Below are positions 11,251-23,570 of a stretch of 64,000 bases of DNA, piece after piece. The DNA is from Fennellomyces sp. T-0311 (taxonomy: Eukaryota > Mucoromycota > Mucoromycetes > Mucorales > Lichtheimiaceae). The stretch is taken from NCBI GenBank assembly GCA_025266875.1, contig JALLLT010000063.1, positions 89,704 through 153,703 of the forward strand, read 5' to 3'. Within the stretch, counting starts at the first letter, position 1. Each line of letters opens with the position of its first letter. The position numbers and the translations under genes are program-made. The notes under the pieces are model-generated. The model made no database searches. It was not told where the DNA came from and saw only the letters and a list, made by a program, of their open reading frames with translations.

Positions 11251-12639
11251 TGCTAATAGAACTTGTACCACCATGTCCGTTCTTAATTTCATTGTGTGTC
11301 TGTGTGTGTCTCTGTGTGGGGATATCTCTAGCCTAACCAGATCGGTAGGTGCTTCATTGCCGCTAAAAAAAAAAGATCCCCATTTGTTTGCTAAACTATC
11401 CGTTTTCAGCCTAGTCGTTGCGCCGTTTTGGGTTTAGCTCCCCTCCGTCTGTTGTATGCGTTTCAAGCTGTGGGCCCTTACTGCTCTTTTGTCATTGTTG
11501 CCCAACTGTTGCAGAAAAAGTAATGGGTACGCACACGCAAGTTGTGTCTGTCTGTGTGTGTGCTGGTTAGATCCAATGGACAAGCTTCACTCCTGTCACC
11601 ACGTGTCTCAACAAAGCGTTGCGATCCATTTGACTCGCTGAACTACGTGATCCGCGTCAAAAAAGTGACAGTCTGTCTTGTTCAGTGTCATTTTTGGTTT
11701 AGAATTTCTACATGATGCCCGTTCCATTGCATTTTAGACTGCATAAGGGCGCTTGAAAAGGAAAAGGGGGTTCGATCCATTCTATTTAATGGCAAGGGGA
11801 CGCGTTATTCGGCCATTTATTTGTATGTCTCCATCGTGTCGACCAGCCAATGGACGATCCTGTCGTAAGAGTTTGTATATGAACCATGCAAAAGGTTTAG
11901 GTGGTCGCGTTGGCCAAAGGTATGAAATGCAAGCAAAACGTGCGCACAGGATCCACCGTGCCCTAACTACGTCAACGCTACCGTGCTTTATAGGAGTGAC
12001 GGAGGACGTGCTACTTTATACATCCACCGCCGTTGATTCTGTTCTGAACTGGACAGTCCGTCGTTGAACCACGAGTTCCAAACGATTGACGCGTACGTAT
12101 CGAGGGTTATGTGGCTTTCGGGACGACACAATCCAAGCGTCATCCATACGCAGGGTATAACACACTGTCAGCCATCCCTACGAGAAACATCTGCACAGAC
12201 GCATCATCATCTAGAATACGATTAGCTGGCATACACAGAAGAGTATACACCTCGCGAAATCGGTTCCCTGCTACACATCATCCAGGCCTACGCGACGTTA
12301 GGCACAAACGATGGCAAAGACGCATCGTCAAGGTTCGATTGAGATCGGCATCAACGAGAAATAGCCGGCAGCTTTAGGGATGACACGGGGATCACATGAT
12401 CGCGTCAAGACGATAAGCGGCTCATACGACTTTTTCAGAGAGTAACACACACAAGGCGCGTATAATTCGACAAACTGTGCACGCAAGGAATCTTTATTGG
12501 CTACAGAAGAAAATCTAAAATAAATGAATAATTCCTTGAGGCCGTTTTCTTTTTACATGAAGGTAAACGTTTGCTGAAATGTGTACATATTCTTTTTCTT
12601 CTCTTTGACAAGCAGTTACATTCAAAAGAAAAAAAGAAA
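11251..12639. other. Intergenic region without a supported gene
   Basis: About 1.4 kb between the fasciclin gene and the convergent Cox4 gene. It contains a TGTGTG-rich stretch near 11292-11320 and a second near 11545-11562. The open frames (for example 11753-12067 and 12111-12377) are Arg-rich and resemble nothing that I know. No tRNA fold was recognised. Confidence 0.5.
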
Positions 12640-13280
12640 TTAGTGGTGGTGGCCATCATGTTCGGAGCCAACAAAGTCCATCTTGTAGACGGAGCCGCAC
12701 TCGGGGCAACGGTCGTGTTCGTGGGACTTGTCCAGCGAGAGCCAGATGGTATCATGGGACTCTGCGGGATAACCTGCCATCGTTTCAATCTGTATCAGTC
12801 CTCATGCTCTCTTCTCTCTCTCTTTAATCGAATCGATCCTTACCCGTGCAGCCAACGAAGCGGATGGCATCGTGCGACTTGACAACGATGGGGTTCTTGA
12901 CAGTACCGAGGTGGGTCATGTTCAAAGGTTCCATGTCGAAAAGCTCCTTGCCCTCCAACTTGGCCAACAGTTCCAAACGTTCCAAACCAGTGGCCTGTTC
13001 GAGATCAGTGGGGACAGTGCCAGGAGCAGCACCGGGACCAAGCTGGTTCTCAGTAGTTTCAGCCGAAACGGCACCCGCTAGAAATAAAGTATATACTGTT
13101 AGATGCCATTATCCAACACACCCGATCGCTCATTTTTTTGGATAATGTGGCATTCCAACGCGACCCCTCCAAAAAAATAAAGTAATTACAGAAACGAGCA
13201 CCCATGACGGAGAAAGGACGAATGGTAGAGCGAGCGGCAAGAGGAGCAGCGCGAACAGCGGCACGACGAAGAGCGAACAT
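12640..13280 (-). CDS. COX4: Cytochrome c oxidase subunit 4 (COX5B family), mitochondrial
   Basis: Nuclear-encoded subunit of respiratory complex IV, about 158 residues. The N-terminus MFALRRAAVRAAPLAARST is a textbook mitochondrial presequence, rich in Arg and Ala and free of acids. The mature part has the Cox4/COX5B zinc site: CTGYPAESHDTIWL followed by DRCPECGSVYKMDFVG, ending in a His-rich tail HDGHHH. Three exons; the second splice joins CT|GYPAES and removes 12841-12783. For the first intron I prefer the donor GTAATT (giving MGARFSGAVSAE) over an upstream GTTTCT. Both keep the frame. Start ATG at 13280. The tail of the tail-anchored protein gene lies 150 bases upstream on the same strand. 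Confidence 0.9.
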
Positions 13281-13430
13281 TATGTCAAGTGAAGAGAGAG
13301 GGGAGAGATGAAGTTATCCTAGTGTTTTTGTCAAAAAAATCGTGCGATAGATTTTTCACAGTGCGCCCACCCCAGCAACGACTGACGTCACGTTTGATTC
13401 GTTTCCTATGCAACCACCACGACTCTCTCT

Positions 13431-13980
13431 TTATTGCTTCTTTAAACTACTATACACAAGCACACCAAGGGCAACAAGCCAGTAGTACGTGCCGGGATCT
13501 TTCAGCAGGTTGATCCATTTTTGCCACATGCGTTCCGATGGTTCATTGGCCGAACCTTGGCTGCCCGCATCCGTGGTCGCTGACCATTCCAAGTCACTGT
13601 CGTCGTCTACCGCCACGTTGATATCCACCCGTGGCATTTGTAGCTCAACTTCAGGTCGCACCGAACGTTGTCGACGCTCATATTCGCGTATCTGAAGATT
13701 CCAACGAAACGCTCGCTGCATATTCCAATTAATCTCATAGGGATAGTTTGGCAGATCACGTCTTTCATCTGAATGGATCATACGTACAGTTCCATTGAAC
13801 GCGCTTCGAATATCTGCAAATGATCCATCCCATGTGAATCCAAACTGTCCCATCCACACCGCTCGGTTTTTACTTACTGTATACAGTGTCGCGATGAGTC
13901 AAAGCATCCAATCTTTGAATGACCGCTGCTCGAATACTGTTCACCGAGGGAATATCAAACTCGACTGTGACCAAAGCCAT
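13431..13980 (-). CDS. Tail-anchored membrane protein of unknown function
   Basis: Two-exon gene of about 160 residues. I do not recognise the family. The first exon (MALVTVEFDIPSVNSIRAAV) and the splice at 13919-13825 (DTVYN|IRSAF region; GT..AG) give a folded-looking N-terminal half. It is followed by a Trp- and Arg-rich stretch (WNMQRAFRWNLQIREYERRQ) and an acidic linker (VDDDSDLEWSATTDAG). The C-terminal 20 residues (YYWLVALGVLVYSSLKKQ) are one transmembrane helix with a short basic tail, the hallmark of a tail-anchored protein. Such a tail could target the ER, peroxisome or mitochondrial outer membrane; the basic end is compatible with the last two. Clean splice sites, an ATG and a conserved layout make it a likely real gene. 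Confidence 0.6.
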
Positions 13981-14145
13981 CACTGTGTTGCGCATCAATA
14001 CTACCCCGCGCCGTGATGTATTTATTACACTTTAAACAAGTTGCCCTTTCTTTTCTGAATGGGGTATTGTTGCCTGAATGACACGCCATTCTCCAATTTT
14101 TTTCTATTCAGTTTATTGGCCAATCAGATGATGTCTAATTTTTTT

Positions 14146-15957
14146 CTAGTCATCTCGCCACCGAACGGGTATCTTGAAGAAACGTCCAGCAGGAGAGTCT
14201 CCGTCAGTTGACTTTTCTTCATCAGGAAGGTGGCCACCGCGCAAGTTTGTCTATCAACAATGACGCCGGTTAAAAACCCGCCATTTTTTTTCCCATCATC
14301 AAATGCTGCCTTTTACCTGGAGAGAAGGATGGATATATCGCGGTGCTTTGAGTACCGCATCGCGCTTGGTACGGAGATCGATATACTCACTCAACGGTGT
14401 GCCTTCGCGCACCATCTTGTTTGCCTCCTTGTGTGCTACCAGAGTTGTCATGACTTGATACTACGCATTCAACGTATTAAAAAAAAAAGGAGGTTCTGTT
14501 TTTTGTAACCATGGTTTTTTCCGAGTAACTTACCGATCTACCGGATCCCGGGGGCGGATAGTCGTGACCAACAAAGATTCTTGTGTCGTTGGGCCAAGCC
14601 TTGTATATTTTTTGGATACTGTTGTACATTTGCTCGGCACTGCCACCTGGGAAATCGCATCGTGCCGTGCCAACATCAGGCTAATCATCATCATCAGGAT
14701 TCCCGTTGATTTGATACGCGGTTTTCAGATGGCATGCTTACCATAAACAGCGTGTCGCCTACGAACGCAGCGTCACCAATGCGATAAGACATGCAGGCGG
14801 GGGTATGGCCTGGTGTGCTAATGACGGAACACTTGATGTTTTTACCGAGGGTCCAGGTATCGCCTTCATTGACCAATCGATCAAACTGTTGTCCGGTCGG
14901 ACTGAGCTGGGCTTTCGAAAAGTTGTACTTTTGACCGAAAACCTCTTGTACCTTGGTTACGTTGCTACCCATCCAAAACTCGGGCTAATACCCAAAAAAA
15001 CAATGAGCCTTTTTCTTTTCTTTGGGAGATTGGCGCCCAAGTCCAATAAAAAAAAAGATGATTACCTTTGATGGAAGTTGTTGTTTCAGATAATAAGCGG
15101 CTGTCAGATGATCCTATCCATCCCAAATTAATCAGCCCGAGTTTGCTATGTCGTGGAAAAAAAGATGATGTACCGCATGGACGTGTGTGTCGATGATCTT
15201 GGTGACATTTAGATTATTCTTGGTGACAAAGTCAATGATTCGCTTTGCCATGGTGGGACGGACGGTCGTTGCGAATGGATCCCAATCCAACACCGGATCA
15301 ATGATATACGCTTCCTTGGTTTCTGTTGTTTTCGAATGAGAACGTGGGCCCGAAAACAAACAAATAAAAAAGCACGGGCCCCTTACCAATATCGGTGACA
15401 ATGTACTGGGCAGTTTCCGTTTCTTTTTCAAAAATGGTATGGACCCAAGGCGAATGGTTATCACTGAATGCTAGAACGGGCAGCTCATCGGCTTTCCACT
15501 GCTTGAATCCGCCGACGAGGTTGTAAACATCTTTGAAACCCATGTCCACAGCCTTCTTTGCCACTTCCAGACTTCTGCGACCCGACATGCAATGAAACAC
15601 AACCTGTAGCCGGATTAGCCAACACCATTCGCTTTCATTGGACATTAAACGTTTTACCGTCGTATCCTTGTCCAAATCATCCAGCACCGCAGAATAAGCA
15701 TCGGGCTCTCGCTCGAAAATGGCAAACGGAATGTTGACCGTGGCCTCAATTCTGCCAAATGACTCAATTTCGTGCCGTTCCCGCGTATCAATCACTTTGA
15801 GCGTTTGGCGGAGTGGATCGTCCTTATGTTGCTTTTGGATCAATTGGCTCAGTTGCACTGGAGCCATGTCCTTGACGGCGGCAGTAACGGCTGTTGTGGA
15901 GAACATTCGACGGTTGCGTGCAAAAGAAAAGGGGCTGATACGCAAGATCCGAAGCAT
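14146..15957 (-). CDS. Rhodanese-metallo-beta-lactamase fusion, persulfide dioxygenase-like
   Basis: About 470 residues, multi-exon. The N-terminus (MLRILRISPFSFARNRRMF) is basic and hydroxylated, like a mitochondrial presequence. Residues about 30-140 are a rhodanese domain with LKVIDTRERHEIESFG, the active-site loop CMSGRRS and VYNLVGGFKQWK. The splice 15659-15603 joins TT|VVFHCM. The rest is a metallo-beta-lactamase fold of the ETHE1/Blh type: metal motif HVHADH (interrupted by an intron between Ala and Asp near 15173-15112), STPGHTPACMSY, GDTLFM|PDVGTARCDFPGGSA and FVGHDY. ETHE1 enzymes oxidise glutathione persulfide in mitochondrial sulfide catabolism, and rhodanese moves sulfane sulfur, so the fusion fits one channelled pathway. 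The C-terminus is GRFFKIPVRWRDD. It diverges from the phosphate transporter across a 783-base gap. Confidence 0.85.
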
Positions 15958-16740
15958 TCTTTGTTTTTTTTAAGCTTGCTTAAATAAAGGGCGCTATACT
16001 AAATATATATATATCAAGCACTGAGAATTAAAAGAGAGAGAAAAGATCGGAAGATGTTTTGACATGACGAATGCTTTGCACTGCTTACGCGTCCGACATG
16101 AAATCTGGGGGCGTGCGAATTTTTTCATTGGCTGTCTCCAATCCCTGCAGTCTCAGCTTTTATTTTTTTTTTTGGATCGCCTCCTTCATGACTAAATTGC
16201 CACGTCCTCGAGAAATTGTACAAGTGGTCGAATGCAATGGAGGAAATGAGTCTGGTTCTGGGAAGACGCCTGTCCGTGCCACAAAGGAATGGACAAAGAA
16301 TACAGCGGAATGACGATCACTTGCGTTTGGGACTAGGCTGTTTATGGACACATCGGTCGCCATGATACCAGTTTGCGTCAGCATTCTTAATTTTCATAGT
16401 TCAGTTGATTTGGAGAGCAGTTTCTGCAATGCAGTATGGAAGAGTCACATAGTGATCATTCTTCGCAATCCATGTGCTTCATCAATATCAAAAGAAACTT
16501 GATGAATCACCACTTTTGATCCGAAAAAAAGTCTGAGAAGGGACCAATGAATTGGCTTTTGCGGTTTATGCAGCACAGCTATCGCACGCAAGGGGTAGAT
16601 AGATCGTAATACGCTGCACATGCTACCGGTGATTGGCCTAGATCTTGTCTCATGCAAAACCATCGAAAACCATTAAGCTTGATGCGCAAACCGAAAACTA
16701 CTTCTTTATTCGTGTTGGCCACAAATCCATTTCAAATCTG
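15958..16740. promoter_or_regulatory. Divergent promoter region: persulfide dioxygenase / phosphate transporter
   Basis: The two flanking genes point away from each other, so this 783-base stretch must hold both promoters. A TATATATATA run at 16003-16012 is close to the dioxygenase start. I did not find a full CACGTG (Pho4-type) site; one CACGTC occurs near 16200. No gene is supported inside. Confidence 0.45.
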
Positions 16741-18911
16741 ATGGTACAGTCCGAATCTGAAAACGCGAGTGGCTTTCCAAACATTAAAACCTTGTGTCAG
16801 GTTGACAGCACCGCAATTGAATTGCAGAATACTTCATCCTCGCTGCGGTCAAGACCACTGCAAGAACTCGATGATACCCGCAAAGACTTTTCATGGCGTC
16901 AGATCAAGACGCTCATGATCAGCAGTGCCGGGTTCTTTACCGATGCGTACGTCAAAGCCTTTCTTTTTTTTTATTAATAAACAAAAAAGATCGCTCACGA
17001 TCATTAGTTACGACATTTTCATTATCAACTTGGTTACACCAATGCTAGGTTACATTTACTACAAGAAATACGATGATAAGGTATGCATGCTCGGCGGGTT
17101 CCCCACAGATCGGCTGATGGCTCGTTGCAGATGCCAAGTGCCATACAAGGTCCATTCAAGGGTATGGTGTCGTTTGGTCAACTCGTAGGCCAGCTCACGT
17201 TTGGGTTTCTCGGTGACGGTAACTGTGTGATACAAAGGACCACTTGTTCTGAAGCTCATGAATCTTGTTTTAATATAGCGTTTGGCCGCAAAGCGATTTA
17301 TGGCATCGAGTTGCTTGTGATCATTATCGCCACAATCAACTGTGCCACATCAGCGTCTACAGTGGAAGGCGTGGGAGCCGTCGGTTTCCTTGGTTTTTGG
17401 CGATTCGTGCTAGGTTTTGGCATTGGAGGCACGTCACTCTTACCCATTAGGCATCTCAAACTAATTCAATAACTGTAGGCGATTACCCAATGTCCAGTAC
17501 GGTGGCAGCGTAAGCTTTTTTTTTCCTTCTTTCAAATCTACGCGTGAGATGATTAACGAAAAAAGTGCATCAGTGAATGGTCCACCGTCAACACGCGGGG
17601 TAAAATGGTCGCCATGATATTTTCCATGCAAGGCGTTGGACAAATTGTCGCCCCGCTCGTGACCATGGTAGTACTGGCGGCATTCAAAGGAGCTGTCAAC
17701 GACAACACCGACAATCTCGATTACGTTTGGCGAATATGCATTGGATTCGGCGCTGTGCCTGCCATTGCCACCATTTACAGTCGTTTCACGCTACCAGAAT
17801 CACCCCAATACGCGGCCAAAGTCCAAAAGGATGCCGAAGCAGCTCAATCTGCATTGGACTCGTTCAAATCCTCCCCAAAGCCCGATATGGAACGCGGAGA
17901 CTCGTTACCGATGACCAAACTTTCTCCAGACGACGGCCCCAACGTTCGAGAAACACCCAGAATGTCAGTATCCAGTGGTGAAAGTATTTCTTCGGCTCAA
18001 ACCGTCACCACCGCCCCCCAAAAGGTTTCGCAAAAGCAAATCCGACGCGAAAATCTGCGCGATTTTCGTCTGCATTTTCGAAAATGGAAAAACCTCAAGG
18101 TGTTGCTGGGTGTCAGCTTGTGTTGGTAAGCCCCACTCCCGTTCGTTTTTCATTGGATCATCGGGAGTCCGCTGAATTGACGCACCATGCAGGTTCTTTA
18201 TGGACATTGCGTTCTACGGAACCAATCTGAACCAAGCATTAATTTTGAGTTCGATGGGATTTGCTCCCGAGAACGAGTCTCCCTGGGATACCTTATTCAA
18301 GCAAGCCATTGGCAATTTGATCCTCTCGGGACTCGGCGCGTTTCCAGGCTACATTGCCACTGTACTACTGATTGAGAAAATGGGTCGAAAACCAATCCAA
18401 TATATCGGATTTACCGCTGTTGGCGTATTGTTTATCATCCTCGGAGCCGGTTGGACACCGATCCACGAGGCTTCCGTTGCACTTTTCATTGTACTCTTTG
18501 CCATTGCTCAGGTATGCCTATTCATCAATGCGAGTGTCGGCTTTATTTATTCTAATGCAATGCTAGTTTTTCTTCAACTTTGGTCCCAACACAACGACAT
18601 TCGTATTGCCCGCTGAAGTGTTCCCCACACGCCATCGAGCAAAAGCTCACGGAATCGCATCGGCCTCGGGAAAGCTTGGCGCTATCATTGCCACCTTTGC
18701 TTTCAATTCCTTGGCTGATGTCGGCGGTCCCGAGGGCAAACGACACTTTTTGCCCGGCGTGCTCATTATTTTTGGTGTGTTGATGCTTGTTTGTATATCT
18801 TTCACAATGTGGATTCCCGAGACAAAGGTAGGCACTTTTGAAGGTGTGTCAGTGATAGGAGTGCTCATGGAAAAATAATTGTAGGGACGTTCGTTGGATG
18901 AGTTTGAGTAG
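16741..18911 (+). CDS. PHO84: PHO84-type high-affinity inorganic phosphate transporter (MFS)
   Basis: Plasma-membrane proton/phosphate symporter of the major facilitator superfamily, about 565 residues with 12 predicted helices. The cytosolic N-terminus leads into SAGFFTDAYDIFIINLVTPM, the classic first helix. Family marks are FGRKAIYGIELL, the GGDYPMSSTV block, RGKMVAMIFSMQGVGQI, GFGAVPAIATIYSRFTLPES, DIAFYGTNLNQ, and the signature GPNTTTFVLPAEVFPTRHRA. A long Ser/Pro-rich loop lies between helices 6 and 7. The chain ends in ETK|GRSLDEFE. I take the ATG at 16741 because the longer reading opens at a TTG. The intron 17429-17478 must begin with GC to rebuild GGDYP. Several other short GT..AG introns are present. 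Confidence 0.9.
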
Positions 18912-19363
18912 ACGTAAGATATCTTTTGTACATAATACATCCTGTACATATATGTTTATTTATTTCTGTACAAAATCGATCGTATTGAAAAAAAAATACA
19001 TTGCACGTTCGCTTTGGAATATAGGTTGAATCTGACAGACTTCTTTAAACTGATTCCCACAAAAGGAGAAATAGGCCTCCATTCGTGGAACCATAAAGTC
19101 AGATCTGTGATCAGATCACCCTTCACACTTTCCCGGCTACAAGCTCAAGTATCACTATGGAAATATATCAATATGTGAACGACTGCCATCATACGCAGTT
19201 GATTTATATCGTACGACAAAGAGACTTTCCACGGGAAAGTAATCGAGCAACGTCTGACGTTCGTTCACATGGCCGTAAAAAAAGAATGGCCTTTTATAAA
19301 ATAGCCATGTTTTGTATCTAACAACGAGCACACGTTTTATTCAGCAGAAGCGGCCACAAAACG
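18912..19363. other. Intergenic region before the GH35 array
   Basis: Holds the 3' end of the transporter gene and the decayed promoter of GH35 copy A. A TATAAAA-like motif lies at about 19295, some 70 bases before the mutated start of copy A. No gene is supported. Confidence 0.5.
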
Positions 19364-22300
19364 GTGTTTATTCAGAAAGGAGCATTGGCGAGCATTACGC
19401 TTTCCATTGCTGCAGTGTTATCTACGGCTATACCGGTCAAGCAAAAGCTGGATGCCCAGGTAAAATGAGTCATCGAATGGCTTGGCGGATGCCGTTACCC
19501 GGGATACCTACACATGAACAGTCAATGGTGAACGAGTCTTTCGTTTCAGTGGCGAATTCCATGTATGTCTTAGAACCACAACCCAAGTTATTCTTATATT
19601 AAACCCATAAAAGTATTATCGTCTTCCCTCACCAGATCTTTGGAATGACGTCCTCCAAAAGTTCAAGGCTCTCGGATTCAATGGCGTCTCTTACTATTTT
19701 AATTGGCGATACCATTCGCCCAAAAGGGCGTATACGACTTTACCGGTGTATGTGATGTTCAGCAGGCGCTGGATCTTGCGACTGGAGACAATCTTCATGT
19801 CATTGCCCGTGCTGGGCCGTATATTAATTCTGAAGTGGTAATATGTCTCGCAACGTATAACAATACAAAAAATTCATTATTTCCAAATAGGATTGCGGTG
19901 GTTTCCCCAGCTGGTGGATGGACATGTACAGTGCGGCACGCAAGTTCAATCCTGAAAACAACGAAAACAGCAAAGAGTAAGATTGTGGCTCTCTCTATTT
20001 TTTTTGTTTACAAAAGCGTATCAATCTATAGATGGCTTTACCGAAATCGACAAGTATCTCGTGCCAAGCCAAGTTTTACATGGCGGACCCATTATCCTGA
20101 ATCGAATCGACAACGAGCACCCTATCAACACGGATCAATATTACATGCAAATGGTCAAGGACAAGTCCGAAGAGGATGGTATGACCATTCCGTCGATCCA
20201 CAACGTTGCCGGACCAAGATCTGGCTTTGTGCGAGGAGTTGGGGCTCCAGGTATCTATGGCTGGGACAGATATCCCGTCGGGTTCGGTTGCAGCGGTTCC
20301 GAAAAGCGGTCAACGCAAAGAGACGCCATCAGTTGGAGGGCGTTTCAAGAACGAACGAACCGTGGACAGCCAATGGCTGCTTCCGAATTCCAAGGCAGTG
20401 CTTTTGACCCATGGGGCGGAGTTGGTTATGGCTGGTAAACATGCATTGTGCATGAATGTGAACTTACACTTTTGACTGAAAAAATAAATGAGCTTGCCAA
20501 CAGATGGTGAATGAAAATGTTTGCCAAGGTCTATTACAAGAACAATTAAGCGCCAGGAACCACCATTCAGAACTTGTACATGGCGTATGGCGATGTCTCA
20601 TGGGGTGGTCTTGCAAAAGCAGAGTAAGTAATGCAATGATGCGACTGTGCTCAAAGTTGACATCTGTTGCTGTTGTAGGCTGTTTATACTTCGTACGACT
20701 ATGATGCACCTATTTCTGAGCCGGGTCCGACGACGCCCAAGGGATACGAAATCAAGCTTCAAAGTATTTTTTAGCGAATGGCTCTATCAAGCTTTCCCGT
20801 CACAAATTAATGAGAGAGCATGCTTAGGCACATTCTTGCGCACCGTGAAACCATTCTGGACGACAGAACATTTTGATGCGGAGACCACCAATGAAAACAT
20901 ACTGATTGATGGTCTCTACGATATCAACCTACCAACCAAATTTTACATTGCTCGGCATCTCATCGTTGGACCCCAAGAACTGGACGAGTAAGAAAAATAA
21001 ACGTTACTCTTCAAAGAAAACGACAGGGTTTCTAACAAACGATTCTACGCATGAAACAGATTCACCATCACCATGGACACGACCGCGGGTACACTTACCG
21101 TTTCACGAAGCAGCAAACTTATTCTCAACGGCCGCGTCGCCAAAATCATTACATCCGACTACGCGTTCCATTCGCACCACCTGATATACACCACGAATGA
21201 AATATTCACTCACCAAGCCATGGGTTCTCACGATGTCATTCTCGTGTATGCTTACGAGAAAGGAGATGGAGAATTCGCCATCAAAGTCATGAATACAAAA
21301 GAAACGTTCATGTCTAGACCAACGGCATATCCGTTACGTCTGACATTGGCAACGGCGTTTTTCAACTCACGCATCAACATCCAAACCACACGACGTCAGT
21401 CTACACTTCCGATGCTGGCAAGGGTCTCCTTTTGCTTGTCGCCGGTTACAAGGAGTGCCACCCGTTGGTGTGCGCCGCCCATTGGAAAGGACAAGAGGGT
21501 CTTTAACCATGGCTGTACTTGGTTCGCGGTGCTAACGTTTTTGGAAAACACGGGTGCTTTCACTAGTGATATCGAAAATATCAAATCGGTTAAAGCGGGA
21601 CGGCAAGGATATCAACATGAAGGCAACTGGACATGGAACTTGGATTGGCAAGCTTGAATTTAGTACGCCCAAAGTGCAGTACACCGACTTTGCCAAAACG
21701 GAATGGAAGTATAGCTCTGCATATGATTCCGCGGCACGTCTGAATTACTGGATTCGAACTCACTGCTCATTCTGGAAACGCTTCCGCCTGGATAGCATGG
21801 CTCAACGGGGAATATCTCGGTGGTTTTGATGTGGGAAATCACGCCTTTACCGACTTGAACGGTACGCTGATTGATCCGGAAGGTGAAAATGTCATTTCAT
21901 TATTGCTGTGGACAACGGGTCATGAGGATGGTTGCGATGCCGACGGCAACTTTAAGCAATCCCGCGGATTCACACAGGCTGAGCTACTCGGTATTAGCAA
22001 CAAGACCATTTGGTCGATTGACTGGAAGGTCCAAGGTGCATGTGCTACCTAAGCAACCTCATAGGTCACACTTACAATAAGAGAGAGCACCCATCCTTCA
22101 GGTAACCTCGGAGGAGAAGATCTGGTCGATCCTGTTCGCGGTCCCTGCAACGAGGGCGGATTATATGGTGTTCGTATGAGATGGCATCTGACCGGATTCC
22201 CCGATGACAACTGGGAAACTGTTTCCATCCTGGAATCCAAGAATCGTACTAGGGCCTCGTGGTATCACACAACATTCGACGTCAATGTTCCAGAAGGTTA

Positions 22301-22628
22301 TGATGCACCGATGTGTCTTCGTTTTGACGATGACACGAAGACGCGTTACCGTGCTTTAATCTTTGACCATGGTTGGCAGTATGGTCGCTATGCCAACGAC
22401 CTTGGACGTCAAACCCAATGTTATCTTCCAAAGGGCATTCTCACTGCCACCGGCGAGGATACTTTGGTTATTGCTGTCATTCCGATTGATCAAGGTGCGC
22501 AGCTTGGCAAGGTTGTACTGGACCCATACAAGATTCTTGAGTCGAGTATTCTTCCCGTCGCTCTGGTCGATTCACCAACATACCGCGATCGTCAAAAGCC
22601 CCCATTGAGCAACCTTACCAGTGTATGA
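19364..22628 (+). pseudogene. GH35 beta-galactosidase copy A, decayed
   Basis: Recognisable along its whole length as a relative of the intact copies at 23571 and 33214, but broken many times. The position of the start codon is GTG (19364) instead of ATG. An in-frame TGA interrupts the first exon (YT*TVNGERVF). The frame shifts near 19721 in SPKKGVY and again near 20038 after the splice into WLTEIDKY. The reading of the middle region (about 21300-21480) is shifted. About 50 residues are missing at about 21728, where the codons for DSDW..YHTG..WF are lost and the text jumps to RGTSELTG. Still seen are GGPIILNRIDNE (acid/base Glu), SEFQGSAFDPWGG (nucleophile Glu), and a long intact C-terminal exon ending at 22628. 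It cannot make a working secreted enzyme. Confidence 0.85.
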
Positions 22629-23570
22629 TTCAAACTATTGTTAGTACAACAAAGTTTTCATAATACATGATTAATAAAGTCGATTACAAATCGAGCCTTC
22701 GCTGCTGAAATTGTACATGGACACCATCCACTCTTGTAATAAGAGAAATGGAGGACGTTCAAAATATACTATACTGCTAATGGGTTTGTCATGTGCTTCT
22801 CATGGTATAGTAAAATTCGTGAAACGCCAAAAGAAAGGTTGTGCTTGTAATATTTTTCTCCGGAGTTGTCACTAGCTGAGATAGACTGAATAAGCCCTTG
22901 ATTCTACGTCAGTTAGTACTCTTTGGTTTTTAGGGTATTACTATTTTCAGGGATATAGATGTAGATTATGTGAGCGATTTGTAAGTATGCCAGATGTTTG
23001 TTGTACCAGGCCCTTCTTCGCCAGAAAAATAACGTCAGGGTACCTTGTTGTAATACAGAAAATAAAGTTCATTAAGTAATCTACTTATGTAATTAGGGGC
23101 GCCGCGGAACTTTTGCACCTCTGCAAACGAACCGGGGAATATTTCATATGCACCGAGTCCAAGTTCCTGGATTTTCCCATAAGACAAAAAAAGTCTCCTG
23201 CTGTACCTGACGAGGGTGCGACTCAACAAAGAAAATGATAGTAAAAAGCTCATAGCTATAGTTATTATCATAATGGCTTGCGTTTGTGCAAGCTCAAGAT
23301 ACATGAAACGGTATTAGCCAAAGACGTGGATTTGTAACCAAAGCAACAAACGAGCATAACAACGGTCTATTCGTATGGTTGACACATGTCTGATGGCACA
23401 ACCACGTATAATATCCTTGGAATAACCCGATTTCTGGCCGGACGGACCGTACCAATTCGCCAGCTCTATTAAATTTCTCATACGCAAAAGCTGCTTAGAT
23501 AATAATAGACTCATTTGCTTAAATACCATCAAAAAAAAAGTTGACAGCCGGAAAGTGATCTGCATCGACC
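22629..23570. other. Intergenic region upstream of GH35 copy B
   Basis: A/T-rich spacer and promoter of copy B. The 27 bases at 23066-23092 recur almost unchanged upstream of copy D (32600-32626). The 89- and 83-codon minus-strand frames have no family resemblance. Confidence 0.5.

Noticed and set aside
21750..21775. Possible tRNA T-arm (GGATTCGAACTC)
   Set aside because: No acceptor or anticodon stem fits. The bases code the TGFELTA-like stretch of the GH35 pseudogene copy A.
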